Positions 33,792 to 44,960 of a stretch of DNA of 64,000 nt are shown here, in pieces. A program made the translations under genes and the position numbers. The stretch is taken from NCBI GenBank assembly GCA_027422505.1, contig JAPQWV010000028.1:3076001-3140000 (forward strand), in the 5' to 3' direction. Position 1 is the stretch's first letter, and every line of letters begins with the position of its first letter. The notes under the pieces were generated by a model. The model was not told where the DNA came from. It did no database searches and saw only the letters and a list, made by a program, of their open reading frames with translations. The stretch is from Craterostigma plantagineum. Taxonomy: Eukaryota; Streptophyta; Magnoliopsida; Lamiales; Linderniaceae.

Positions 33792-35208
33792 ATGTTGGTC
33801 CAATATTTGGATCAACATAGCATATGTCGAACTTGATTGTCACTGTTTTTATGTTTGATTTAATGTTCTCTCTGTTATTCTGTGAAATGATTTGACTCAT
33901 CTAGACCGTTCCCTGAAATGACCCTCTTCCTTTAAAAAAAAAAAAAAAAAAAAACATATTGCTCTGATTCTTTTTCAAGATACAGGTTCAGGTAATAAGT
34001 TTCCCTAGGTGCACGGCATTCGCGGTGACGATGCACTCTTTGCGACAAAAATCCTAACCTTGATGATAAGGATCTTATAAGGGCTGTGCATAATACTACT
34101 AGTCTATAACTAAGGTAACTAGGGCAGAAAATGAAAGGGAATTGAGTTTAGGGTGTTGAACAGAAAAGTCTGGAATTTCAGGGTAGAATGTTGAGTCTGA
34201 TGTTGGGGCAACATATGTGACTGTCAGTTTGATTATGCTATATTTTTGTGCTTTCGTTTAGTTGCATTAACTTTTAGGTCAGCATTTGTCAGTTTCATGT
34301 GTCTAGTTTAGATATCTCTCAGAATTGCATTAGAATTCCTCGAAGAACAGCTCGTTACGCTTGTCTCAAGTGATCATCATCGACGCCCAAACGGTTAGTC
34401 TCGCTCGCTCCTATGTTGATTTTTGACTTGGTTATTCTTCGCTGAACTATGACTTGCTCCTGATTTTTCGCATGCTAGTATTCTCTTGGACTGTTAAGAA
34501 TCTTTTTGGCTTGGCTCGATAACTTCCACTTTCGCAAACCTTATTTCATAATATAGGCAATCTCTGCATATCCGATGAGTTACTTTTATAGACTTCGAGA
34601 CTTATACTGCTCTGCTTTGATACTTCTAATCTTGAATGTCTATTGTGCACTCACCCAATTTCGAGTCTGAGAAAGCTGAACCAGATGTTGGATCCACATC
34701 TTCCTCAACGTTTCACCTGGAGAGATTCTCCGGGGTTTACCTTTCCAAAGAGGGGGAGTAGATGGTGCCAATCAAGGTGGTGCAACTTTTGCTGGTAGTG
34801 CTAAGGGAACTTCGACAGGGGGAGCTTGAACCGAAACAGAAAGAAGCTAAAGATTCCATTGAGAGTTTGAATTTCTTATCCTTATCAACTTTTGCGTGCC
34901 TGATACAGTTTTATACTTTTGTGCATGCTGATTTAGTTCTCTAATATGATTGCCTGTCGAAAGTTTGTCCCTAAAGAACATTGGACGGCTTTGTACTAAT
35001 ATCTAGTACTTTGTTATTTTTTACTCTAACCATACTTGAGTTTTTTTGGTTGAGTATATTTTGCCTTCAGGGGGAGTTTTGGTACGTCAAATTAAGGGGG
35101 AGATTCCTTCCTTCCCAAAAAGGGGGAGATGGTGCAGAAGAAGAAGCCGGCGGATTAAGCTAAGTGGATGTGCATGGGTTTTGGGAAGAAAGACAAAAAG
35201 GGGGAGAT
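33792..35208 (+). other. SB 3' untranslated region with multiplied polypurine tracts
   Basis: 1.4 kb after the stop with no convincing gene and no envelope-like frame. Contents: an A21 run at 33934-33954 and six GGGGGAG tracts at about 34748, 34816, 35068, 35094, 35117 and 35195. Multiplied tracts before the 3' LTR are a known Sirevirus trait. Copies of an ATGTTGG/CCAACAT motif also occur (33791-33817, about 34187-34216, 34683-34710). Confidence 0.75.
35195..35208 (+). promoter_or_regulatory. SB polypurine tract
   Basis: AAAAAGGGGGAGAT directly before the 3' LTR. A near copy lies at 35117-35130. Confidence 0.9.
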
Positions 35209-35951
35209 TGTTAATGTCGAAGATTTCGAGAAGATTTTGTCTTCCTTCCCCTAAATAAGTGGAGCACCTACATGCCAAAAATAGAAGATTGCAACTACCA
35301 AATATGGAAGATATGAGATCAACCAATAAGGAGAGAAGATCGAATCAAATGTTTACTATATTTGGAGAGATCTTCAAGGAGATATTTTAGAAGATATTCA
35401 AGGGATCTTTTACCAATTCAATGAGGAGCCAAGGCCTATAAAAGAAGGATTTTCGAGCTGTCATAAGTGTGCTTTTGGACGAGAAATTCGAGAGCTTTCA
35501 TGGAGTCTATTTTGAGCGACATATTGAGCGAAAATCATGAGCAAAGCACATATCGAGTTTGAGCGATTTTACGTGTCACGAGAGTGTCTTTTTAGCCTAG
35601 TATTTCGTTTGCAAAAGTCTTAGGACTTTGTAGGTTTGCAGAATCGTTAGATTCGTAGTTTGCAGAATCGTTTAGATTCGTAGTTTTTCTAGGCTTGTTT
35701 TTACTGTCTTCGGATAGTTATTTTGCCATCCATTGCTGTTAGTGGAATTTCGCCTTGAGGCACGCAGCAAGTTTTTATAACTTGCTGCACAATTTACATC
35801 TCGTGTTCACCATCTTTCTTTACTAAGTTCGTTAAATATTCCGCTGTTCGTTCTGTGTTGGCGTCAGTGTCGACCCAACATTTGGTCCAACATTTAGTCA
35901 CCAGTTTTAGAACTTAGTATTATACATCCATATCGTACCGGGACCACTTCA
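35209..35951 (+). repeat. SB 3' LTR
   Basis: 743 bp, one base different from 27863-28605, followed by the GAGAG duplication. The gypsy solo LTR resumes at 35957. Confidence 0.95.
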
Positions 35952-38579
35952 GAGAGAAACAATAACAAAATCCAAAGACGAGTGGAGGTTCGAGTTGGGT
36001 AAGCTGAAATATTATTTATTAATTGTTTAGATTTTTTAACTTAGGGTTGTTAAGCTATGTTAATTCCAGGAAATTAATGAAGCATAGGGAATTTGAGTGT
36101 ACGACAGATGGTGAAAACCCTAGATTAACGAATAGATTCATGCTAACCCATTTATTTCGACTAAGGTTTATTTTGAGTGATATGACATGCGTTAAGACTG
36201 TAACTTCAGTATAAAGTAATCTTTAGAGTAAATTTAGCAATTTTATTGTAAAAGAAGTTATAGAACTTACGAGTTTCTCGGTAGATTATTATTGAAGGGA
36301 AGTTAGAATTTATAATTTCTGGGTAAGGATAGACTATGAATTTCAATTAAGGTGGATGAAGATTTGAAGGTTTGATCGAAGGTAGGTATTGCATGATAAA
36401 TCGGCCGATTTAGTAAACAAGAAAATCGGGCAATAAATATATATATATATGTCCCTTAGGTAGAATAAATATTAAATATGTCTCAGCAATTCTTGGACTG
36501 TGGTTGCTATCGGGCGATTGGAGATTGAAATAATTGAACTCACATACAAATGAAATTGGGCGATTCAAGGACGGCGAAACTAATGCCATGTGGGACTAAT
36601 CGAGCGATTTAGAGACCATGAATCGGATGATTTAATGGTTGGTTGAACTCGGCAAAAGTGGATGTGATAGCATGACAATCGGGCGATAGTAAAATTATTT
36701 TGGAATGATCAAATTAAGACTAAAATCGGCCGACCCTAACATAGTGATCTAGGTAATGATTACAACTTTAGTAAGAGAATGGAAACTCTAGTAGCTACCT
36801 TTACGTGTAAGAAACAAATATATATATATATATATATACATAGCACTAGGAGCTAATAATTACATAAGGTAATAAAATATAACATTAGTGGGGGGCTTCC
36901 ATGTTCGATGGCTATATAAGCTTTATTCTTTTGGTAGTGGAGGCATCATAGGACAGCTATGCCACGTGAGTATTAGATAAAAAGAATATAATATTAGGGA
37001 CATGATTTGCTTTTGAGTCTTTTGCTAATGGAAATGACTTTCGATCGAATGCTTAAAAAACTACATGAAGATTCGGTCGAAACTTGACTTGGCATGAATC
37101 AGGCGATTTGACATAAAACCCAGAATATTCGCCGAGAGTTACAAAATAAAATTGTGTACTAATTTAATGTGAACCAGTGTCGAACGACTAAGAAATTGGA
37201 GCAAATGAATATAATCGAATTTAATTATTTCAGTCTAGTCAGCTAATTTAAATATGATACTGATACCACATTATGTTTATTTAAGGGTCGAAAAATTAGA
37301 GACGTCACAAAGGTGTAAGCTAGTATAGCTCGGACGACAGGTAAGTGGAAATCGCAACTACAGCACATAATTTTTATGTGTGCATGAATTACGTGATTAT
37401 GTGCTTCTATGACAATAAATAAATTTTACGTGACAGTATTCTGTTTACGATAGATGAAATGTGGTGATGATATGAAATGCATTTTTATATGAAACACGAC
37501 ATGAGCATATGCACGCACGACTAGTATAAGAGTCAGGGAAAGAGAGCGTGCATGAGTATAAGATCGCGTGAGAGCGATGTATATTTGCCGATATAGGCAT
37601 TTGTGTCGACTCAATGATGAGTCACGGCTCTTCTATGCTACTATGGCGATTCACGATGCCGAGTTACCTGATTCACTAAAGGCAGGGGAAATTCACCATG
37701 GCGATTCACGATGCCGATTGCCTGATTCACGATAGGCAGGTTGATACCCCGTACCGGGAAATGCAACCTGGAGGATGCGACTCGAGGGAATAAGCAGCAC
37801 CGAGGAAATCTCGAGTGTTAGCGACCTCGTAGTAGGCTACCAGTGAGAAGCGCCCGCGTGTCAGACTGCATTGGGATGGAAAGGCGCCTTAGGGTTAAAC
37901 GAAATTTGTATGCCCGGGTTAGCCTCTCAATGGGACCGCATTGGGATTGAAAGGCACTATTAGCCTCTCAGTGTGGACCACATTGGGATGGAAAGGCACC
38001 ATAGGGTTAAGCACAGATTGTGTACTCGGGTTTAGCCTCCCAGTATGTGTACTGCCACTTATTTATACCATTAGAGGTTTGAGCTCTATATGGTGCATAG
38101 TAAGATTGAAAGCCGAGGGGCCCAAATATAAAGTGAAGGAAACGAGAAAGACGTGAGAAGTAGATAGCATTGGGGCGAATGCCTTCGCTATTTAGGTCAC
38201 GTGCATTGCATGCATGATTTTCAGTTACTGAGCCTTATAAGCTCATTCCACGTTTTTATGTGTTGTAGGACCCCGCGATCACGGTACGTGATCATTTTCA
38301 CGGCAAGGCCAACTTTTGAAGCTTCCGAAGGCTTTCGAGATTGAAGTGTGTGCATGGATGCGACCTTGTGGAGACCCAGTAGATAGTTTTATTTTAACAC
38401 GCTTGCGCACCTTCCTATGTTATTAGGACCCATGACCTTTTTGTACGAAACCTTACGACTCCTTTTTATAAAAGGAAAAATTTTATACGCCCTTCTTGCA
38501 CAATCCATCTCTTCACAATAACATTAGTCACGTAGACTAGTTAAGAAAATAGTGGTGAGAGGCGGGGCGCCACAGAAAG

Positions 38580-39899
38580 CGTATGACAAAGGATATGTCT
38601 CTTACGCAGACAACACAAAAGCTAAGATTATTGGGGTTGGAACTGTCGGTTACACTTTACATACTACTATAGATGACGTATGGTTAGTTAAGAATCTAGA
38701 ACATAACCTCATTAGCATTAGTCAATTACGTGATAAGGGTCATACGATAACTTTTGAAAATGATAAGTGTGTTGTCACAAATGATGATAAAGTGTTATTT
38801 AGTGCATCTAGGGATAGAAATATCTATTGTATTACTCTTGATGATATCACTGATCAGAATGTTAAGTGCTTAGCAGTTACACAGGATAACACCTGGTTAT
38901 GGCACGGACGCTTAGGACATGCTAACATGGAACTACTGTCTCACATTACAAGTAATGGTAAGAGGTGTTCCTGACATAAAGTTCGTTAAGGACAAAACGT
39001 GCAAGGCATGCCAAATGGGTAAGCAGACCAAGACATCGTTCAAGGCAAAAAATGTGAGATCCACATCCAGACCACTAGAACTACTTCATCTAGACCTTTT
39101 TGGTCCTGTTCAGACGATGTCTCTGAGAGGTAGAAGATATGCCTTTGTCATTGTTGATGATTATTCCAGGTATACATGGGTGATATTTCTTGCACATAAA
39201 AATAAGGCATTAAATAACTTTGCATCGCTAGTAAAAAGACTTGAAAATGAAAAAGAAATGAACTTATGCAGGATACGTAATGATAACGGATTAGAATTTG
39301 ATAGTAAGTCATTTGCATCATTCTGTGATCAATTTGGATATAGTCATTACTTCTCTGCCCCCATAACTCCCCGACAGAACGGCGTATTTGAACGGAAAAA
39401 TAGAGTGCTACAGGAAAGGGCTAGATCTATGTTACATGAGTATGATATTCCTAAACAGTTATGGGCAGAAGCTGTTAGTACAGCTTATTATGTGTCTAAT
39501 CGCGTTTTCCTTAGGCCGCTATTACAGAAAACTTCTTATGAAATCCGGCTTGGTAGAACTCCAAATATAAGATACTTTCGTGTGTTTGGATGTAAATGTT
39601 TTATCCTGAACGATAGAGATAAGAGAGGAAAATTCGACTCTAAGGTAGATGAAGGGATATTCCTTGGTTACAGTCTTCATTCTAAAGCCTATCGTGTCTG
39701 TAATAAAAGGAAGTTGACTGTTCAGGAATCCATACATGTTACTTTCGATGAGATTCCTAAAGCAGATGCTACTGATGAGGAAGGTATAGATCTTCCTTGT
39801 GCAGAATTGCAAGATACTAAAGACAGTGAGGAAGATATTCCAAAAGACGAAAATGTAGACACTGGACCAGAAGCTGATGAACAGCAACGCAGAAAATAG
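38580..39899 (+). pseudogene. SA protease end, GAG-pre-integrase and integrase
   Basis: Resumes right after the GAAAG duplication with YDKGYVSYADNTKAKIIG, the protease C-half, then NLISISQL and WLWHGRLGHANMELL (GAG-pre-integrase). A frameshift near 38950-38970 moves to the frame 38919-39899. Integrase there has the first Asp in LLHLDLFGP, the second position changed (IRNDNGLEF; Asp retained, Ser-Asp context altered) and Glu in FERKNR. The acidic linker to RT ends in a TAG at 39897-39899. Confidence 0.82.
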
Positions 39900-41564
39900 A
39901 AACATGCTTCCAGTCATCCAACAGATCAAGTTATAGGGAATATCACATCTGAAATCAAAACTCGAGCAACTGCACGAAATCATGATACGGAGGAATCTCA
40001 CGATGTGCTGCTTTCAATGATGGAAACAAAAACCGTCCATGAAGCCCTGGACGATATATCATGGGTCTCTGCCATGGAGGACGAGTCACAGTTTGAAAAG
40101 AGCCACGTGTGGACACTCGTGAAGAGACCAGACGAAAAATCCATCATAGGAACAAAATGGGTCTTCCGCAACAAACTCGACGAACACGGTAATATCACCA
40201 GAAACAAAGCGAGGTTAGTTGCAAAAGGTTATTCCCAGGAGGAAGGTATTGATTTCGATGAAACTTTTGCTCCGGTGGCTAGATTAGAGTCTCTACGTGT
40301 CTTACTTACATATGCATGCTTTAAACGCTTTAAACTTTTTCAAATGGACGTAAATAGTGCATTTTTAAATGGCTTTATAAATGAGGAAGTTAATGTAGAA
40401 CAACCACCCGGTTTTTCTAAGGAAGATTTTCCAAATCATGTTTTTAAATTGAACAAAGCACTATATGGTTTAAAGCAGGCTCCGAGGGCATGGTATGAAA
40501 GGCTAAGTAAGTTTCTAATTGACATAGGATTTTCGACTGGAACGATCGATAATACACTGTTTATTAAGTATGAAGGTGATCACATGATACTGGTCAAAAT
40601 CTACGTTGATGAATATCATATTTGGAAGTACTAATATCCTTCTTTGCGAGGAATTTTCTAAGTCTATGCAGAAGAAATTTGAGATGAGCTTAATGGGTGA
40701 GCTGAACTATTTCCTCGGGTTGCAAATAAAAGCAACTTGACAATGGAAACTTTGTATCCCAGACGAAGTATAGCAAGGAACTACTGACAAAATTCGGGTG
40801 AGTGATTCCATAGCAATTTCCACCCATATGCATCAGACCACCAAAATAGACAGTGATGAATCAGGACACCAGCTGATCAAACACAATATCGAGGTATGAT
40901 CGGAAGCCTTCTTTACTTAGCTGCTAGTCGTCATGATATTATGTTTGCTGTTGGTATGTGTTCGAGATACCAGTCTGACCCTAGGGAATCTCACTTGACA
41001 GCAGTGAAGTGTATACTTAGATATATCAAGGGTACTATTAATTTTGGTCTATGGTACTCTTATACGGATGAATTCCCATTAATGGGATATTCCGATGCCG
41101 ACTATGCCGGCTGTAGGGAAGATAGGAAAAGTACTAGTGGAACTTGCCAATTACTTGGAAATTCCCTGGTAACTTGGTGTAGTAGAAAGCAAAATGTTGT
41201 CGCCCTCTCCACAACCGAAGCTGAATATATGACCTTAGGAAATTGTTGTCAACAAATTCATTGGATGAAGCAAACCCTTAGTTATTTTGGGTTAGGTTAT
41301 GACAAAATTCCTATTCTGTGTGATAGCACTAGTGCCATTAGTATTACTAAGAATCATGTGCATCATTCTCGTACTAAGCATATAGAGGTTAAACATCTTT
41401 TCATACGAGACCATGCTCAGAAGGGGAATATCGTTGTGGAATTCGTAGGAACAAATGGTCAGCTTGCTGATATCTTCACGAAGCGCCTAATTGAGGCAAG
41501 ATTTTGCGACATCCGTGATCGATTAGGAGTCATCGAGCTAAATAAGGTTAGTAAATCTGCCTAA
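39900..41564 (+). pseudogene. SA reverse transcriptase and RNase H
   Basis: After the TAG, 40005-40634 covers RT (TKWVFRNKLDEHG, DFDETFAPVARLES, QMDVNSAFLNGF, YGLKQAPRAWY). The catalytic YVDD is lost: the sequence reads IYVDE, then leaves the frame at about 40610, consistent with one missing base. 40640-40895 is frameshifted. 40896-41564 resumes with RNase H (YSDADYAGCREDRKSTSG, STTEAEYM, LCDSTSAISI, QLADIFTKRL) and its own stop. The translation product could not be active. Confidence 0.85.
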
Positions 41565-42056
41565 TTCTGCCATTTACTCTAGGATATGTTATCTTAGGTA
41601 GAAATCTGTAGATATTCATTCAGCCCTTAGAATATTTTTCGGATCTTATAAACCTTATCCATAAGTGCGATATTATTTTAAGAAAAGATTCGCAGTTATC
41701 CGATTTTAAGATCTTTCTTAGACATCTATATTATTTTCGAAATTTCAAATCTCCAAATCTTTCCTTAGAACTGTGATTACGTTATTTTAGGAAGAAATTC
41801 ATAGTTATCCATTTCTGAGATCATCTTTTAGCTATCCAGATTATTTTAGGAATTTCGGATCCTTTAGATCTAATAATAAAGTCTGATTAAATTAGGAAGA
41901 AATTCGTAATTATCCTACATTGAGATCTCTTTTCAGCTGATAAATTATTTTGAGGAAATTCGGATATCCAAAATATCTCTTATTCGGGCTTTGATAATAT
42001 TTTCCTTATTTAAAATGAGATCCCATCAGATCAGTCTGCAATCTCTGACCGGCGGT
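41565..42056 (+). repeat. SA 3' untranslated segment with degenerate tandem repeats
   Basis: No gene. About four diverged copies of a roughly 75-110 bp unit built on TTAGGAAGAAATTC ... GAGATC ... TTAGGAATTTCGGAT span about 41590-42000. It ends at the GCGGT duplication of G2 and continues at 61145. Confidence 0.55.
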
Positions 42057-42113
42057 TGTAATACCCGTAAAATCTAATTACGGGATTTACGACTTAATTA
42101 GCAGCAAAATTAG

Positions 42114-42474
42114 TGTTAGGACCCCAGATATCCAACCTAGATCGAATCTACGAAGAACGGATTGTAAATCTAATCAATTCGAAAGTTAAAGCATAAGATT
42201 TACCATTGAAGCTTGAGAGAGAAGTTAATTGAAGAACAAGCAAGGTTTGGCGCTAAAATCATCTCTCTAAAATTTCATTCTTCTATTCGATCTGAATTCC
42301 CTTGTACAACGCACTCCTTACTTCCTAAGGAGTTCACTTATATATACCACCTCGTGGTATATTTACACAAGTAGTCCTACAAAATGACTAATTACAATTT
42401 TGCCCAAGACTACTAATTTGCATAGCAAGACTAAGACGACTCTATTAATTGAATACAATAAAATAGTTCCAACA
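42114..42474 (-). repeat. C3 3' LTR
   Basis: 361 bp, TGTTAGGACC to GTTCCAACA in plus orientation. Two differences from 49668-50028: TTTTGCCC/TTTAGCCC and AGACGACT/AGACAACT. Confidence 0.93.
42336..42362 (-). promoter_or_regulatory. C3 LTR TATA box with inverted repeat
   Basis: The minus strand has a TATATATAAG box overlapping arms ATATACCAC (42342-42350) and GTGGTATAT (42354-42362) around a 3-base loop. A second inverted repeat ACTCCTTA/TAAGGAGT lies at about 42312-42333. The same structures occur near 49880-49916. Confidence 0.5.
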
Positions 42475-42476
42475 AT

Positions 42477-42486
42477 CTCCCCCTTT
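42477..42486 (-). promoter_or_regulatory. C3 polypurine tract
   Basis: The minus strand reads AAAGGGGGAG next to the 3' LTR. Further minus-strand GGGGG tracts lie near 42723, 43385, 43413 and 43524, the multiplied-tract trait of Sireviruses. Confidence 0.8.
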
Positions 42487-42789
42487 GTATTCAATTTTCA
42501 ACATTGCGCGGGTTGTCTTCGTCTTGCAATGGAAAGAGTCCTCGAGTCTTCGAAATATCCTCTTTAGAAAATCTTCAAGCTCACCTGGTCTTCTAGGCAT
42601 CGGCTTTTTCTTCGAATCTTCTTTTGAAGTTCTTCTCCAAAGCCGTAAGATGTAAGAAGTTCTTGCCGGATTTAGAAAGTCCGCATTCCATTTCTCCCGT
42701 TGAAAGCACACGAAACTCGAAACTCCCCCTATTTGGGTCAACCTTGTGTTGAGATCAGGGCGTCCGATTGTGAGGTTTGGAGAGGTGAA

Positions 42790-42890
42790 CACGGTTGGCA
42801 ACCTCGATCATTGATGCAGTGGACACAGTTGGCAACTTCGGTCCTTGATGCAGTGGTCGCAGTTGGCAACTTCAGTCCTTGATGATGCTT
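42790..42890 (+). repeat. 34-bp tandem repeat, three copies
   Basis: Units built on CAGTTGGCAACTTC then GTCCTTGATGCAGTGG; the third is diverged at its end. Confidence 0.7.
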
Positions 42891-44306
42891 GAGTCACGTG
42901 TCATTCGGTCCTAAGTCCTTGCTTCTTCTTCCGGAAGCAAGGGGCTTGAGAGAGTCGAGGAGAGGGCTCGGGGTTTAGCCATCTTCAACGTTTCGCCAGA
43001 TTCGTCTTCTCCGAATGGAAGCTGTCTTGGTTCGGCCTCGAAGAAGCGTCTCTAGTTCCGGAAGAAGGTAGGCTGTCTCTTTCTTTGATTGTTTTAAGTT
43101 GTACCGAACCTCCTTTGAATGTGGCGTTGGGAGAGAGCCCGGTTTCAAAGTGATACGCGCGGCGGAATTTGGTGGATTGACCGACTTGTTTTTCATTTTC
43201 TAAATCTTCGAGAGCAGAATTAGAAGTGGTGGTTGGAAGATCTTCCTGAAAAGCGTCCACTTCACACACCTGAAATCACTAAAAAGCTCCTCCGAGGATT
43301 TAGTCGTTGAAAAATATTCAAGGAGAGTTCATGATTCTAAAGTACACTCTAAAAGCGTAAACATGAACTATAACAGTTAAAATTACCCCCCCTTAAATTC
43401 ATATTACTCTCCCCCAATTCATGCTCATTGGAAACATATGATATAACGGAGTAATTTCAATGTAATAGAGTAATTTTTCATTCTCCCACTTAATTCATGT
43501 TTTCGACCACTAAGAATCATGACTCCCCCTCAAGTAGTGCCCATATGGTGTTTACCAATTTCGCAAAGATATACATATTCACCAAGATATGCATATGAGA
43601 ATGTAACACATATGACACAACGAGTAGAAACACATATAATCATTTTAGCATACATGCATGAACTCCTAAGCATGCATATGAAAATTTGCGTAACCATATA
43701 AGCAAGAAATATTTCGCTTTTAAACAAGTATGTGCCAATGCATGTGCAAATGCATTTGAAAATGTGCGAAATGTTTTCATGCATAAGAAAAATGCAAAGT
43801 AAAAATAAATGCAAAAATACAAGAAAAAATGCATGAAAAATATAGAAAATTTGCAAAGAAAACAAAAGTAAAGAAAATTTTGAAACAAGACTATACGATT
43901 TTTATATTTGTTATTATATATTTTTTTTATTTTTACCTTTTTTTTTATTTTGTTTTGGGGTCAGATTACGTCACTTTGATCATGTCCACGCAAATATTTC
44001 ACATGACACATAGAATAATAATTTGCCGTCAAGTCACGTCATCAAACTAAAGTCCTAAGTTCATAGAGTGATCCATTTCGACAACTCTCACGAGGTTCGC
44101 TCTAGCGCTCAATTATTTTTATCACGGGATTTATATACTAGATATATCACTCATGTCAACACAAGCAAAATTATATCAATTAACCTGCTATCAAGGCGCT
44201 TTTAATCATTTCACCGAGCGAGAGATCGTCGATTCCGAATCAAAGGGACTTAGGGATTTAGTATTTTGGTTCTGACTTAGAAGGGAAGTGAAATATTTAG
44301 GAATTG

Positions 44307-44531
44307 CCGATGAGCCCTTAGCTCTACTGGTTGAGGGGGAGGTGCCTGGAGTCATGTTGGGGGAGGTCCTGGGTTCGAACCTCCACCCTGTGACATTTCT
44401 CCAGGCCTGCCCACATGGGCCCAGACATGTGCGATTGAACTGGTCGGCCCGTTTAGCAGGTAGTGGGTCGGCCCCGGGGTTTCACCATCGGCTTTCCCCG
44501 GTTACCAAAAAAAAAAAAAAAAAAAAAAAAA
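44307..44531 (+). mobile_element. tRNA-derived SINE with poly(A) tail
   Basis: About 200 bp followed by 25 A residues. Pol III internal promoter: A box TAGCTCTACTGG (44319-44330) and B box GGTTCGAACCT (44372-44382). TSD ATTTAGGAATTG at 44295-44306 and 44531-44542. SINEs have no protein; they are copied by a LINE's enzymes. The long pure A tail and perfect duplication indicate a recent insertion into C3. Confidence 0.9.
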
Positions 44532-44669
44532 TTTAGGAATTGTGGACTAAAGATCTTCTTCCTTTTCTTCGTCGTCCTCTTCACCGCCATTTTCTTTTTC
44601 ATCTTTTCATTCTCATCCTTTAATTTTTTCATATTCGTCTGCACTTGCTCAAGCTGAAGCTCCGCTTCT

Positions 44670-44960
44670 CTACAAGGCCGAGAGATTATCTAAGGTGAAG
44701 TTCTTCTTGTTCGTTCTCGGGCCGATACCATGCTCCTTTTCTCTTATTCCCTAGAGAGATTTCAGAGATTATCGATTTGAAGAAGTTCATGGTTATGGAA
44801 TTCGAACCCAAGGCCGTGCTCCTCTTCTCGTTGTCTCGATATAAGACCGGATTATCGTTGGAGAAGTTCACTTCTAGGCGCTCCTCTTTCCAGCCGTTCT
44901 GACGAGTGTACGAGATTATCGATGGAGAAGTTCACAGCAAGATCCATGCCCTCTTCTTAT
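44670..44960 (+). repeat. Degenerate repeat units in C3
   Basis: Four occurrences of GAGATTATC followed within a few bases by GAAGTTCA, at about 44685, 44767, 44850 and 44911, separated by CT-rich sequence. Confidence 0.5.

Larger units (their letters stand above)
27863..35951 (+). mobile_element. Intact Sirevirus-like Ty1/copia element SB
   Basis: 8089 bp with TSD GAGAG (27858-27862 and 35952-35956). Two 743-bp LTRs differ at one base by eye. The primer site, one uninterrupted 1710-codon gag-pol frame with all catalytic residues, a 1.4 kb 3' untranslated region with repeated purine tracts and a final tract abutting the LTR are all present. The repeated tracts and coiled-coil Gag point to the Sirevirus branch. 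It looks complete and very recently inserted, hence possibly able to move. Confidence 0.95.
26872..38574 (+). mobile_element. Ty3/gypsy solo LTR inside SA, split by element SB
   Basis: A single LTR, about 3.6 kb once SB and its duplication are removed, from TGTAATATCCG to GCGCCACA with a perfect TSD GAAAG. No primer site, polypurine tract or gypsy coding sequence is present, so the internal part was lost by LTR-LTR recombination (known mechanism, inferred here). The first 42 bp are duplicated (second copy starts 26914). Its last kilobase (about 37480-38574) is clearly related to G2's LTRs, but its first part is not; the first part has ATCGGCCGATT-type words (27330-27600, 36390-37110). A TATA-like TATATAAG is at 36912-36919. 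Confidence 0.88.

Noticed and set aside
33792..35208. Envelope-like gene downstream of SB pol
   Set aside because: Some Sireviruses have one, but frames here are at most about 80 codons with no signal or membrane pattern that persists.
42985..43269. Minus-strand open frames in the C3 3' region as a gene
   Set aside because: Short, overlapping, unlike any copia domain, and embedded among tandem repeats and purine tracts.
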